A DNA stretch of 64,000 nt from Beroe forskalii (lineage: Eukaryota; Ctenophora; Nuda; Beroida; Beroidae): the NCBI GenBank assembly GCA_011033025.1, contig WFMF01000282.1, forward strand, positions 62,001-126,000. The letters are read 5' to 3'. The notes beneath the pieces were generated by a model. The model had not been told where the DNA came from, did no database searches, and worked only from the letters and a program-made list of their open reading frames with translations. Each line of letters begins with the position of its first letter. Position 1 is the stretch's first letter. Shown in pieces: positions 58,101-62,622 of this stretch. A program made the position numbers and the translations under genes.

Positions 58101-61100
58101 GTATCCCTAAAAGTTCGATCCCCAGAATTATTGTCCCATGTAAATTTATCTTCTTCAACAAAATATACACAAAATACAATGGATCAAAATAGTGGTATTG
58201 ACTTATAAGGCATGAAATTCGGCTGCCTCCTCGAATTATTGGTTTACTTATTGCAATCGACTGAGGCACTTATTGCACTCGGCTGAGGCACTAATTGCAC
58301 TCGACTGAGGCACTTATTACACTCGACTTAGGCACTTAATGAACTAGACTGAGGCACTTATTGCACCCGGATGAGGCACGGACTTAACCTTTGCGACGTC
58401 TCGAGAGTGCAGGTCACTACTCAGCGTCTCCTTCTCTCCCTCTAGCTTTGCTATTTGAGCCCGGAGTCTTTCCACTTCAGAGTTACTTTCAGTTATCTGC
58501 GTCTGGAGACTATTCTCACGTACCTGTGCAGAAGGGGTGGTGATGTCATTGCTATTCTTTAGAATAGTGAATGATGATGCTACTGGTTAATGGAATTTTG
58601 AATGGACATGTTCGGCCTACTGATTTCCTGAATTTTAGAATGACATTCCAGTATGGAACTGCAATCTAGTTTGAAAATATAAGCAAAGTCTGGAGGTATG
58701 GAGAGCCAGTCTATACTTCGCGTATTAGTAATCCGCCGGCTAGGTGACGTCACCAAGCACTGCTGTGTGCTACAAAAGATGGCGTAGCCGGCAGATTACT
58801 TATACGCGAAGTAAAGACTTACACTGAATTCTTGGTTAGTCTGCTGGAGATGCTGGCTGCTCTCCAATGTCTGCTGTCTGGACAAGGCTAGTTCCTGGTT
58901 CAGTTGCTCAACCTGCTCCTTCTGTGACGCTGCCTGCACCAAAACCATCATGTAGATTGTAGATCTTATAAACTTATATTGTAACATTGTAGAAGGTTTG
59001 CAGAATATTACTAAAGTTTTGCCAGATTTATAAACCCATAAATTAAACATAATATAACTCGAGAATATAAATTTCGGCTGTAATCACTACCTTCTTTAAT
59101 CACAGTAGCAATGGCACATAGCCGCTACTAATTTAACATAACGACCCTATCTATCATCTTAGGAATTGACCTCTGAGTTGAGTTTGATGACATCTTGTTT
59201 CATTCGCTCTATCTCGGTTACTAGTTGGAATATCTCATTCGATCTCACAGCCTCCTCTTCCTTATAGTGTGCCACTTCACTCATCAACCCGGCTAAAATC
59301 AGAGCATATCAGAGTATGTCACAGTCAATCAGAGTCAATCGGAGTCAATCAGAGTCAATCAGAGTCAATTAGAGTGGATGTATTTTCTGTTTCCCAAATT
59401 TTATCGCTAATTATTTCAACATTTCAACAAATTCGAAAGATTCACGAAATGAAGTAACAAAGCAAGAGCTCACCTATCCTCTGCTGATCAGCACCACTCT
59501 TCTCCGCACTCTGTTCCTCCCCCAGGTCAATCAGCACACCAACCTTCTCTCCCGTCCCTTCTGTCCCTTCCGTCCCTCCAGTTGTTTCCGTCCCTCCTGT
59601 TTCCGCTGCAGAACGTAAGACTTCGCTGGTGGTTGCCACTTCCCTTCCCAGCCTCTCTTCCTCCAACTCAAACTCAGCTTTTTCCAACTTCCTCGCTAAT
59701 TCCTCCTGGGGAATGCCAGACGTGTTTCATTGGGGGCAGTGTTATATCAGTAGAAATTATATCAGTAGAAAATTTATCATTAACTCATTAACTAATATTG
59801 ACGGTCAACTCGTGCGTAGATTTAAGTGATAATAGACAGTTTCGGGATCCAAGGAAGTGAAGACTAAGTCAAACCACATATCTTCTACCGATTCTTATAG
59901 TTAGGGATATGGGCACCCCAATAAAGCAATAACCAATTGCTAATTAACTTCAGTAAAGAGAAAATTTTCACCTCTAATTAACAACTAACCCTCTCCGAAG
60001 GGCACCCTAATTACCAATGCTAATTAAGTTAATTTTCTAATTAACAACTAACCTTCTCCGAAGTGAGGGCGTTACTGGCATCAATCCCGTTCTTGATGGT
60101 AGTTTTACACTTTGCCAGCACCTCCTCCAACCTTCTGACCTTGTCTTTGAGTTTAGTGTTCCTCCTTCGGAGACTATCCGCTACAGCGTCACTCGTGTAC
60201 TCACTCGCTTCACTCGCTATAGACTCCTAGCACGGGAAAAAACTCAATATATATGCTTAATATGTTTTGAATGTCAAGTACATTTGCGCGCAAAGCGCCG
60301 CGAAAAGGCACATTGACGCGCAGCAAAAAGCATAACGCGCGCCAAAATCACCACGCACGAAAGATGCGGCAGTAACAATATGCTGATTTGATAGCACTAA
60401 CTCAAAGTAACAGTCGGGAAACAACAATAAAAATATATCTTGATTTGACACAACAGTAACAAATTAACAATAAATCTTGCTTTGGCCTTTGATAGCGCCC
60501 ACTGACCGTATCGGAGTAGCCGGCGCCCCCCATGTTGGATATGGTGATCAGCTGGTCTTGTAGCGAGGTTATCCTGTAATCCTTCTCTTGGATACTGCTC
60601 ACTAGCTGCCTGTGCTCATCCACTATACTGTGCTGCGGATATTATACAAGTTATCAGGACTTATTGCAAGTTTAAAACCTGTTTACTGCTAACGAGTTGT
60701 CTGTGCTCGTCCACTATACTGTGCTGCAGGATGGGGGTGTTGTTGTCAGATGTAGGACTTTTCAGAGTCTCAAAGAATCATTCATTATTATTTGCAAATG
60801 GTAGACAACTGTATCTAGACTGTACAAGTGTGCATTATCCAAACTTACAGTGGTGTCTTTGAGAGTGTTGATTTTCCGTATTGCCCGGTCCTGACTCACA
60901 GTCAAACACTTCTGCAAATGGTAGGTATATTGAGGTGGTACATTGGAAGGAAAAACTGTCAAGAAGATCTAGCTAAGTAGCTATTAGATCCTAGAAGGTC
61001 GATATCTTACTTAGTCGACTGAGTAGCTCATTACTTGGCATATGGACCAATGTGCCATATATTCGCCCTAAGCTGCCAAGAGGTGAACTGATAAAGTGAG

Positions 61101-62622
61101 AAATCAATTGCTCCGTAGAATTTAAAAGGATTTAAACCTGAAGGTTTTCGTTTTGCTTCTGAAGCTTCTGGCATGTGGTCGATAACTGAAAATATATTAA
61201 TTAAAGTTATAGGTACCTGGATACTTGGAAATTAGAAATGCAATGGAGTAAATCCAGAGTCATACAGTACAAGAATCATTATATCCCGCGAAGGGGACTT
61301 ACAAGCCCTTTCGCTCCCTCTAAACTTCTAAAGCTATAAACTCTCTCACTCCCCTACAACGTCCACACCCCAAGAGGCTAGAAATCAGTCTTCACCTATA
61401 TAACTCTCACTCTATCTAGAACTCTCATTCTAGGAATATAACCCTAGAAATCTTACTCTAGAACTCTCACCCTAGAAATTTCAATCTAGAACTCTCACTC
61501 TACTCTAGAACTTTCATTCTAGAATTCTCACTCTAGAACTTTCATTCTAGAACTCTCACTCTAGAACTCTATATTCCTCCTCGGAACTCTCACTCGCCTG
61601 GGGATTGTTCCTGAAGCACCTCATCTTACAATCTCCCTTTAAGGAACATCTGCACACTTGTGTATCATGAGCACTGGTCCTGGTTGGGGCTGATAATATC
61701 CCTCTTTTCTGTTTGTCAACGTTACAACTTGAGCTTTTCTTTATACCACGGCCCCCCTTACCAAAAGATCCCATACTTGAGGTGGTTACTCAGAGCTTTT
61801 TCTGTGCAGGAGGGTTTTGTAGGATGGGCTGTGGGGATATAGCTCCGTGGACGGAAGTGCTCTTCTTTAGAGGTATGCTTGATGAAGACTGGATAGAACT
61901 ACTTTTCTTTAGAGGTATGCTTGATGAAGACTGAATGGAACTACTTTTCTTTAGAGGTATGCTAGATGAAGAAGAAGTTGCTTTTGCTGAAGGGTTGCTT
62001 TTAGTGCTGGTTCGTCTAGCTGGACCCCACTTGTACAACTCTTTGTTATTCTCTACGAAGTTCATTATCCGTTGACTCGGCATCATATGCTCCACATTGG
62101 ATGAACTCCGAGATCTGGTGATGCCCTGGTCAACACCCAGGAGGTCTGGGGAGGGCTCTGACATCAAGTGGAGGAGGTCGGTGGAGCCAAAGCTCAGGAT
62201 ACTCGAAATATCAGAAGTTGCAACGGAGGCTCTATCTTCTTCTTCTCTATCCTGATGACAACAGCTCATCATGTTATCAGGAGTTGACACCCGATCATGA
62301 TGCTGATACCAGACTGTCGGATTCAGGGACTGACACCGTATCATCATGTTGACACCAAACAGTGTTCTCAGGGATGCTCGACTTGGATCCAGAGAATTTG
62401 AGAGCAGGCACCATTATCTCATTGCTACAAGGCGAGCTCATTACACGAGCCACACGGGTTTTAGGAGTACTGTGGGAGGTAGGTGGGTTGGAAATGGACT
62501 TGCATCGAGGTATCTTGGAATTGCTGATTTTCTCAACGTCTGAGAGCGAAGCTGTTATTTTTTGTTTCGTTTTGGGGTTTTCTGAGGCGTTTTCATCCTT
62601 TCCCAGCATCCAGCAGACCGAC
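36845..62622 (-). CDS. GRIP-domain golgin, large coiled-coil trans-Golgi protein
   Basis: About 38 exons join in phase on the minus strand into very roughly 2,300 residues. The first 330 or so are Ser/Lys/Pro-rich (repeated SSSIPLKKSSSIQ) and the rest is almost continuous heptad coiled coil. The end is TEFEYLKDILLKYLKG, QLLKVIIAILRYSDEE and KVQILKTLGR, which fits the GRIP domain, including its key tyrosine. In known GRIP golgins this domain binds Arl1-GTP and anchors the protein on the trans-Golgi, where the rod tethers vesicles. Length is close to golgin-245/GOLGA4 or GCC2, but the exact orthologue cannot be fixed. Odd points: an in-frame TGA in exon 2, three +1 shifts in the largest exon, and a duplicated two-exon cassette. 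Confidence 0.82.
37418..37557 (-). CDS. Golgin gene, coiled-coil exon before the GRIP exon
   Basis: NSESISDLKRHIENLVRRHK, then ESETARNEAVFAANQEYSTK and LKEYQ. Phase 1 in and 0 out, acceptor ctcccacag, donor CCAG|gtcaga. Confidence 0.85.
37893..38001 (+). mobile_element. Family A foldback MITE in a golgin intron
   Basis: Ends cagtgactgttggaactgca and ctgcagttcgaactgttgtg; core ttgtgcgcgcggcgtaataa and catgtacgccgcgcaaactt. Its end is 23 bases from the donor of the exon at 38025. Confidence 0.87.
38025..38103 (-). CDS. Golgin gene, coiled-coil exon
   Basis: EATERLEGRVKELEEMVGQD then HVSSQK, phase 0 to 1, donor AAAG|gtaagg. Confidence 0.85.
38419..38544 (-). CDS. Golgin gene, coiled-coil exon
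   Basis: EIQKIRSDNKTEISLLKRDT, ISKCSHDEVVFNLEMAYNMN and LQ; 42 codons, phase 0 to 0. Confidence 0.85.
38658..38764 (-). CDS. Golgin gene, coiled-coil exon
   Basis: YSSKLLSSEKKCALLREQCS then EQAEVIKSRDQEILL. Phase 1 in through a shared Glu codon, phase 0 out at TTATTG|gtttta. Confidence 0.78.
39150..39272 (-). CDS. Golgin gene, coiled-coil exon
   Basis: SQDEQLVGSLQNQVKKLELS then VGAAQEEVKSAHSKCTVTVS, phase 1 in, phase 1 out to the exon at 38764. Donor CTCAG|gttaac. Confidence 0.8.
39539..39795 (-). CDS. Golgin gene, coiled-coil exon
   Basis: RETELSSTLEEKTTLSTHIS, LTSDRDKLVESVTMVTSERD, then GERRHKEELEGVRRTLEEEH and ITRTLQEKIL. Phase 1 in. The donor is uncertain: ACTG|gtcagt gives phase 0, while the next mapped exon wants phase 1, so the end may differ by a few bases or a small exon is missing. 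Confidence 0.75.
39922..41191 (-). CDS. Golgin gene, largest exon, open only with three +1 frame shifts
   Basis: Starts VKLVELKKRAEAKINEQTEV and ends ARLKASLS, 1270 nt of continuous heptad sequence. The frame breaks three times, each time needing one base skipped: near 40713-40717 (after EKYDEL, at CTT-AGT), in a run of six A at 40620-40625 (after EEIIE), and near 40126-40131 (after SISQL, at CTT-GGA). With the three bases removed the exon is 1267 nt, exactly phase 0 in and 1 out as its neighbours require, and the protein reads on smoothly (DEL-VQRTTKAE, EK-SRANQEEK, SQL-EEEVASLK). It includes a short internal repeat NEIDSLN/SEIDSLN. Either sequence errors, a damaged gene, or genuine +1 decoding. 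Confidence 0.8.
41338..41496 (-). CDS. Golgin gene, coiled-coil exon
   Basis: VESSSRAEIDNKVVEEKERE, MSELKEKMEVQSNEMSQLQS and DLQGCRNSENQLK; 53 codons, phase 0 to 0. Confidence 0.87.
41787..42062 (-). CDS. Golgin gene, coiled-coil exon
   Basis: NAEELEVHNTSLSDVQSSYM, QKLEAAVETENSLKHELSAS, then SRVEKLVEEKKQLKEIMRSK and ENVRLQAQ; 92 codons, phase 0 to 0. Its acceptor is 12 bases from a family A MITE. Confidence 0.87.
42075..42186 (+). mobile_element. Family A foldback MITE filling a short golgin intron
   Basis: Ends tacagtgaaagttcgaactg and gcagctcgaactgccactgt; arms degenerated (gcgaggcataa). It takes up 112 of the 134 bases between the predicted exons 42197-42265 and 41787-42062. Confidence 0.82.
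42197..42265 (-). CDS. Golgin gene, small exon with uncertain 3' end
   Basis: ELADENLRFGLSLSNGHVGK then LRP, acceptor taagtgcag. The frame and phase 0 entry are clear. The donor is not: CGACCA|gtttt keeps phase 0 but is weak, whereas CTTTG|gtttg and TGTGG|gtaaac are out of phase. Confidence 0.5.
42483..42589 (-). CDS. Golgin gene, coiled-coil exon
   Basis: LGKASQAIGKLRGYVKEQET then KLTNLTKLNEELLAK. Phase 1 in through a shared Gly codon, phase 0 out at CAAG|gttcat. Confidence 0.85.
42702..42819 (-). CDS. Golgin gene, coiled-coil exon
   Basis: DEMKKQDSLEKQCSELTSQI then RALENKLETESANHQKAKE, phase 0 to 1, donor GAGG|gtaagg. Confidence 0.87.
43082..43260 (-). CDS. Golgin gene, coiled-coil exon
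   Basis: IMSLQQDLESSQTTCELLRK, QLSKSQEEVEESERRRGEEV then RGLEEKREGDLQMYAAQHQ; phase 1 to 0, acceptor tcccacag. Confidence 0.87.
43537..43624 (-). CDS. Golgin gene, coiled-coil exon
   Basis: ELETDLEIKNKTIAKLEADT then ITKTSDFSS, phase 0 to 1, donor TCGC|gtaagt. Confidence 0.87.
43988..44164 (-). CDS. Golgin gene, coiled-coil exon
   Basis: TKEALSNQVKQDLMICEEEL, SSSKAENEEYREKVSSLNTK then INQLQSSQSDSNAIITNLK; 59 codons, phase 0 to 0. The acceptor (ccgtaaag) lies at the very end of a family A MITE. Confidence 0.83.
44168..44284 (+). mobile_element. Family A foldback MITE abutting a splice acceptor
   Basis: Ends tacggtgacagtttgaactg and tgtagttcgaacattcactg; core gcgcggcttaagtctgcgcg and tgtacgccgcgcaca. 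On the minus strand its terminus is directly followed by AAAG and the exon at 44164. Confidence 0.86.
44431..44535 (-). CDS. Golgin gene, coiled-coil exon
   Basis: LGAVERERDTIVQDSNEMKE then RFDEEHRSIEELLSQ; 35 codons, phase 0 to 0. Confidence 0.86.
44865..45005 (-). CDS. Golgin gene, coiled-coil exon after the duplicated cassette
   Basis: EVEDLRTQLATVEKTHASVF, EEMENSLSELKHIIETSQNE then KENLLEK; 47 codons, phase 0 to 0. A fragment of its start is found again at about 50870. Confidence 0.87.
45304..45428 (-). CDS. Golgin gene, cassette copy A, second exon
   Basis: SAVLAEENTRLSEKVGGLSN then TVSSLQGDLERVRAENNAHI; 125 nt, phase 1 in, phase 0 out (CAAG|gtgaag). The copy at 51109 differs in one residue (R/T). 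Confidence 0.88.
45554..45678 (-). CDS. Golgin gene, cassette copy A, first exon
   Basis: CTQLESVITNVITEKEVLDK then ELEELKSHCSKLEETLANNS; 125 nt, phase 2 in, phase 1 out (GATG|gtaaga). The copy at 51566 differs in two residues. Confidence 0.88.
46335..47160 (+). repeat. 17-bp minisatellite ttaacaacggtaccctg, block 1
   Basis: About 48 units, most with the palindrome ggtacc. The 5' part has ttatcaacaacagtacc variants and the 3' end ttatttacaacggtacc variants. Intron of the golgin gene, duplicated copy A. Confidence 0.97.
47165..47460 (+). repeat. Unique block repeated three times in the region
   Basis: aactaatgaccagagttgca, tgcctttatatatgttgg and caatcaagcatgacgaatag recur at 52685-52872 and 53395-53660. 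Frames in it (CGMCIRRRSSLMTEWCQPTY) look open only because all three copies are young; no splice or domain support. Confidence 0.85.
48160..48372 (+). mobile_element. Foldback with a perfect 30-bp palindrome
   Basis: gggctgaatttcatatcgca pairs with gctatacgaaattcagccca. Inside is the palindrome tatcgcacgcgcatgcgcgt continuing gcgata. Further inner arms are ggggatatatc/gaaaatatatccc. Confidence 0.85.
48400..49840. other. Intron sequence between duplication copies, no gene seen
   Basis: AT-rich, present only once. A family C-like fragment (taatgataatgacgtattgc) lies near 49090. No exon with golgin-like heptads found. Confidence 0.5.
49855..50868 (+). repeat. Satellite-like array, six units of about 150-180 bp
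   Basis: Units contain ggttcaaaaatggcaaaaag, tttgcagggatgttcatttc, attgtctttcagaaaccata and tgtgctaattttcgagatat. Two units are shorter. A loose fragment (tatgtgctaattttcgagat) also occurs at about 48170. Confidence 0.95.
50868..50892 (-). pseudogene. Truncated copy of the 44865-45005 exon
   Basis: On the minus strand ccacag is followed by gaagtggaggacctcagcga, matching the first 18 or so bases of the exon at 45005 before the satellite array begins. It marks the broken end of duplication copy B. Confidence 0.85.
51109..51233 (-). CDS. Golgin gene, cassette copy B, second exon
   Basis: SAVLAEENTRLSEKVGGLSN then TVSSLQGDLERVTAENNAHI; open, same splice sites and phases as copy A (phase 1 to 0). 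Confidence 0.85.
51328..51387 (+). repeat. Family B hairpin, diverged copy 6
   Basis: taggaccaatcagagctcag against gcgcactggttggtcgagca, between the two cassette B exons, a place where copy A has none. Confidence 0.65.
51566..51690 (-). CDS. Golgin gene, cassette copy B, first exon
   Basis: CTQLESVITNVITEKEVLDK then EFEKLKSHCSKLEETLANNS; open, phase 2 to 1, donor GATG|gtatga, acceptor ccacag. Confidence 0.85.
51975..52680 (+). repeat. 17-bp minisatellite ttaacaacggtaccctg, block 2
   Basis: About 40 units, highly homogeneous (accctgttaacaacggt), ending in ttattaacaacggtacc variants. Confidence 0.97.
52872..53395 (+). repeat. 17-bp minisatellite ttaacaacggtaccctg, block 3
   Basis: About 30 units; shares with block 2 the same variant string (accctgtaaaaaacggtacc, then ctctgttaacagtggtacca), so it arose by re-duplication inside copy B. 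Confidence 0.95.
54157..54284 (-). CDS. Golgin gene, coiled-coil exon upstream of the cassette
   Basis: ISEERSELFEQLHSEQKDKE, QLSQENTNLKKSKELSLEEH then SM. The donor AA|gtgggt leaves phase 2, so Lys is completed by the first base of either cassette exon (K-CTQLES). Confidence 0.83.
54474..54593 (-). CDS. Golgin gene, coiled-coil exon
   Basis: DQIKSKTSECLELADSLTSA then KDNLSAVKLTLGELQSQFDQ; 40 codons, phase 0 to 0. Confidence 0.87.
54855..55135 (+). repeat. acagtatacacagtaca tract with an exon fragment
   Basis: Irregular cagtacacagtatacatgtt units. Embedded at 55020-55058 is a diverged copy of the end of the next exon (cctgaagcagagacgaagag ... ccgctgcagc). Confidence 0.8.
55139..55284 (-). 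CDS. Golgin gene, coiled-coil exon
   Basis: IKREQEDEISDLTRHVFESN, SDCAQLNNEVTVLQEQLATA then ENSLSLLQ; phase 1 in (shared Asp codon), 0 out. Confidence 0.87.
55298..55353 (-). pseudogene. Partial copy of the start of the 55139-55284 exon
   Basis: gtgacgtgtaaggtccgata ... ctccctcttgatatctgagg repeats the exon start and its acceptor region with a few changes. With the fragment at 55020 it frames the real exon by its own two ends. Confidence 0.8.
55542..55665 (-). CDS. Golgin gene, coiled-coil exon
   Basis: IQRLEDSNIHEREALEASHR, DQLTPFKTKIKEMQAQISKL then E; phase 0 to 1, donor GAAG|gtttga. Confidence 0.85.
55828..55915 (-). CDS. Golgin gene, coiled-coil exon
   Basis: TLGECEKLTSDLKLSREDLT then KEKAEWEDK; phase 2 in (shared Arg codon), 0 out. 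Confidence 0.86.
56070..56126 (+). repeat. Family B hairpin, copy 7
   Basis: catcgaccaatcacctcggg against cgtgcgctgattggtcaatg, 33 bases from the donor of the 56159 exon. Confidence 0.85.
56159..56269 (-). CDS. Golgin gene, coiled-coil exon
   Basis: LALESIAEERAKERSGYEDR then VSELTLKQEELSQELE; phase 2 to 2, donor AAAG|gtatta. Flanked on both sides by family B hairpins. Confidence 0.87.
56312..56371 (+). repeat. Family B hairpin, copy 8
   Basis: cattgaccaatcagagcgct against aacgcaatgattggtaaata. A weaker copy lies at about 56608-56668 (gaccgatcagcgcgggag). Confidence 0.8.
56738..56790 (-). CDS. Golgin gene, small exon
   Basis: EIEERKGEEVEDTSHQH, phase 0 to 2, donor ACAG|gtgtga, joining in phase to LALESIAEE. 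Confidence 0.82.
57011..57400 (-). repeat. 49-bp tandem array made of an exon end plus its donor
   Basis: About seven units. Read on the minus strand each is catgagctgtctgtacgaaa, cagacagatgcag, then gttagtgtttgttag. The first unit is the true end of the exon at 57357-57482 (HELSVRDRQIQ|gttag); later ones are near copies with a donor-like CAG|GTTAG. Confidence 0.93.
57357..57482 (-). CDS. Golgin gene, coiled-coil exon
   Basis: DTDTSLQDLLEEMSGIRSEL, ERVSTENNDLRHELSVRDRQ then IQ; 42 codons, phase 0 to 0. Its last 35 bases and donor seed the tandem array. Confidence 0.87.
57600..57674 (-). repeat. Partial copies of the end of the 57675-57794 exon
   Basis: taccttgagaacggtaactg and taccttgaaatagtaactga precede the real taccttgagaatggtaagtt, repeating the donor and last exon bases two more times. 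Confidence 0.75.
57675..57794 (-). CDS. Golgin gene, coiled-coil exon
   Basis: AMELQDTRSEHTGQITLLNN then KIAALKKELEDANRQLTILK; 40 codons, phase 0 to 0. Confidence 0.87.
58245..58385 (+). repeat. ctgaggcacttattgcactcg minisatellite
   Basis: About six units of 24-25 bp (actgaggcacttattgcact), ending next to the donor of the exon at 58389. Confidence 0.88.
58389..58523 (-). CDS. Golgin gene, coiled-coil exon
   Basis: VRENSLQTQITESNSEVERL, RAQIAKLEGEKETLSSDLHS then RDVAK; 45 codons, phase 0 to 0. Confidence 0.87.
58708..58820 (+). mobile_element. Element D: MITE with about 34-bp terminal inverted repeats at a splice donor
   Basis: agtctatacttcgcgtatta, gtaatccgccggcta on the left; tagccggcagattacttata, cgcgaagtaaagactt on the right. 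TGACGTCA in the interior. On the minus strand its end AAGTCTTTACTTCGCG supplies bases 3 onward of the donor GTAAGT of the exon at 58823. Confidence 0.9.
58823..58933 (-). CDS. Golgin gene, coiled-coil exon
   Basis: AASQKEQVEQLNQELALSRQ then QTLESSQHLQQTNQEFS; 37 codons, phase 0 to 0, strong donor CAGT|gtaagt at the edge of element D. Confidence 0.87.
59171..59292 (-). CDS. Golgin gene, coiled-coil exon
   Basis: GLMSEVAHYKEEEAVRSNEI then FQLVTEIERMKQDVIKLNSE; phase 1 to 0. Confidence 0.86.
59299..59375 (+). repeat. agagtcaatc repeats
   Basis: Units of about 10 bp (cagagtcaatcggagtcaat) just upstream, in gene orientation, of the 59292 acceptor. Confidence 0.8.
59474..59705 (-). CDS. Golgin gene, exon with coiled coil and a Gly/Thr/Glu linker
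   Basis: EELARKLEKAEFELEEERLG, REVATTSEVLRSAAETGG, a GTE repeat (TETTGGTEGTEGTGEK) then VGVLIDLGEEQSAEKSGADQ. Phase 0 to 1. The GTE repeat looks like a short coding minisatellite. Confidence 0.85.
60053..60226 (-). CDS. Golgin gene, coiled-coil exon
   Basis: ESIASEASEYTSDAVADSLR, RRNTKLKDKVRRLEEVLAKC then KTTIKNGIDASNALTSEK; 58 codons, phase 0 to 0. Confidence 0.87.
60507..60632 (-). CDS. Golgin gene, coiled-coil exon
   Basis: HSIVDEHRQLVSSIQEKDYR, ITSLQDQLITISNMGGAGYS then DT; 42 codons, phase 0 to 0. Confidence 0.87.
60688..60730 (-). pseudogene. Partial copy of the start of the 60507-60632 exon
   Basis: gagttgtctgtgctcgtcca and ctatactgtgctgcaggat repeat the exon start (HSIVDEHRQLV) with a working-looking ctgcag acceptor. 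Confidence 0.85.
60849..60911 (-). CDS. Golgin gene, small coiled-coil exon
   Basis: KCLTVSQDRAIRKINTLKDT then T; 21 codons, phase 0 to 0, strong donor CACT|gtaagt. Confidence 0.85.
61138..61185 (-). CDS. Golgin gene, small coiled-coil exon
   Basis: LSTTCQKLQKQNENLQ, 16 codons, phase 0 to 0. Confidence 0.82.
61385..61572 (+). repeat. tctagaactctcactctagaac minisatellite at the end of golgin exon 2
   Basis: Units of 13-17 bp with ctctcactctagaacttt core. On the minus strand they read gagttctagagtgagagttc and begin at the 3' end of the exon, resembling its donor-side sequence. Confidence 0.9.
61560..62251 (-). CDS. Golgin gene, exon 2 (Ser/Lys-rich, with an in-frame TGA)
   Basis: Begins DREEEDRASVATSDISSILS, then MPSQRIMNFVENNKELYKWG, three PLKKSSSIQSSSSI-type repeats and PQPILQNPPAQKKL, followed by TGA at 61790-61792. 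The same frame then stays open for 75 more codons with protein-like content (GSFGKGGRGIKKSSSCNV, CRCSLKGDCKMRCFRNNPQA). The 3' limit is approximate (about TATAGA|gttcta). Without the TGA the exon would link the N-terminus to the coiled coil. Confidence 0.7.
62310..62622 (-). CDS. Golgin gene, first coding exon
   Basis: The likely start ATG at 62607-62609 gives MLGKDENASENPKTKQKITA, then SLSDVEKISNSKIPRCKSIS and RVARVMSSPCSNEIMVPALK. Ser-rich and disordered. Acceptor cttgatag suggests an upstream non-coding exon. The donor TCTG|gtatca leaves a 58-base intron that keeps phase 0 with exon 2; this short intron is itself made of gtgtcaac/gatgat repeats like the flanking exon ends. Confidence 0.65.
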
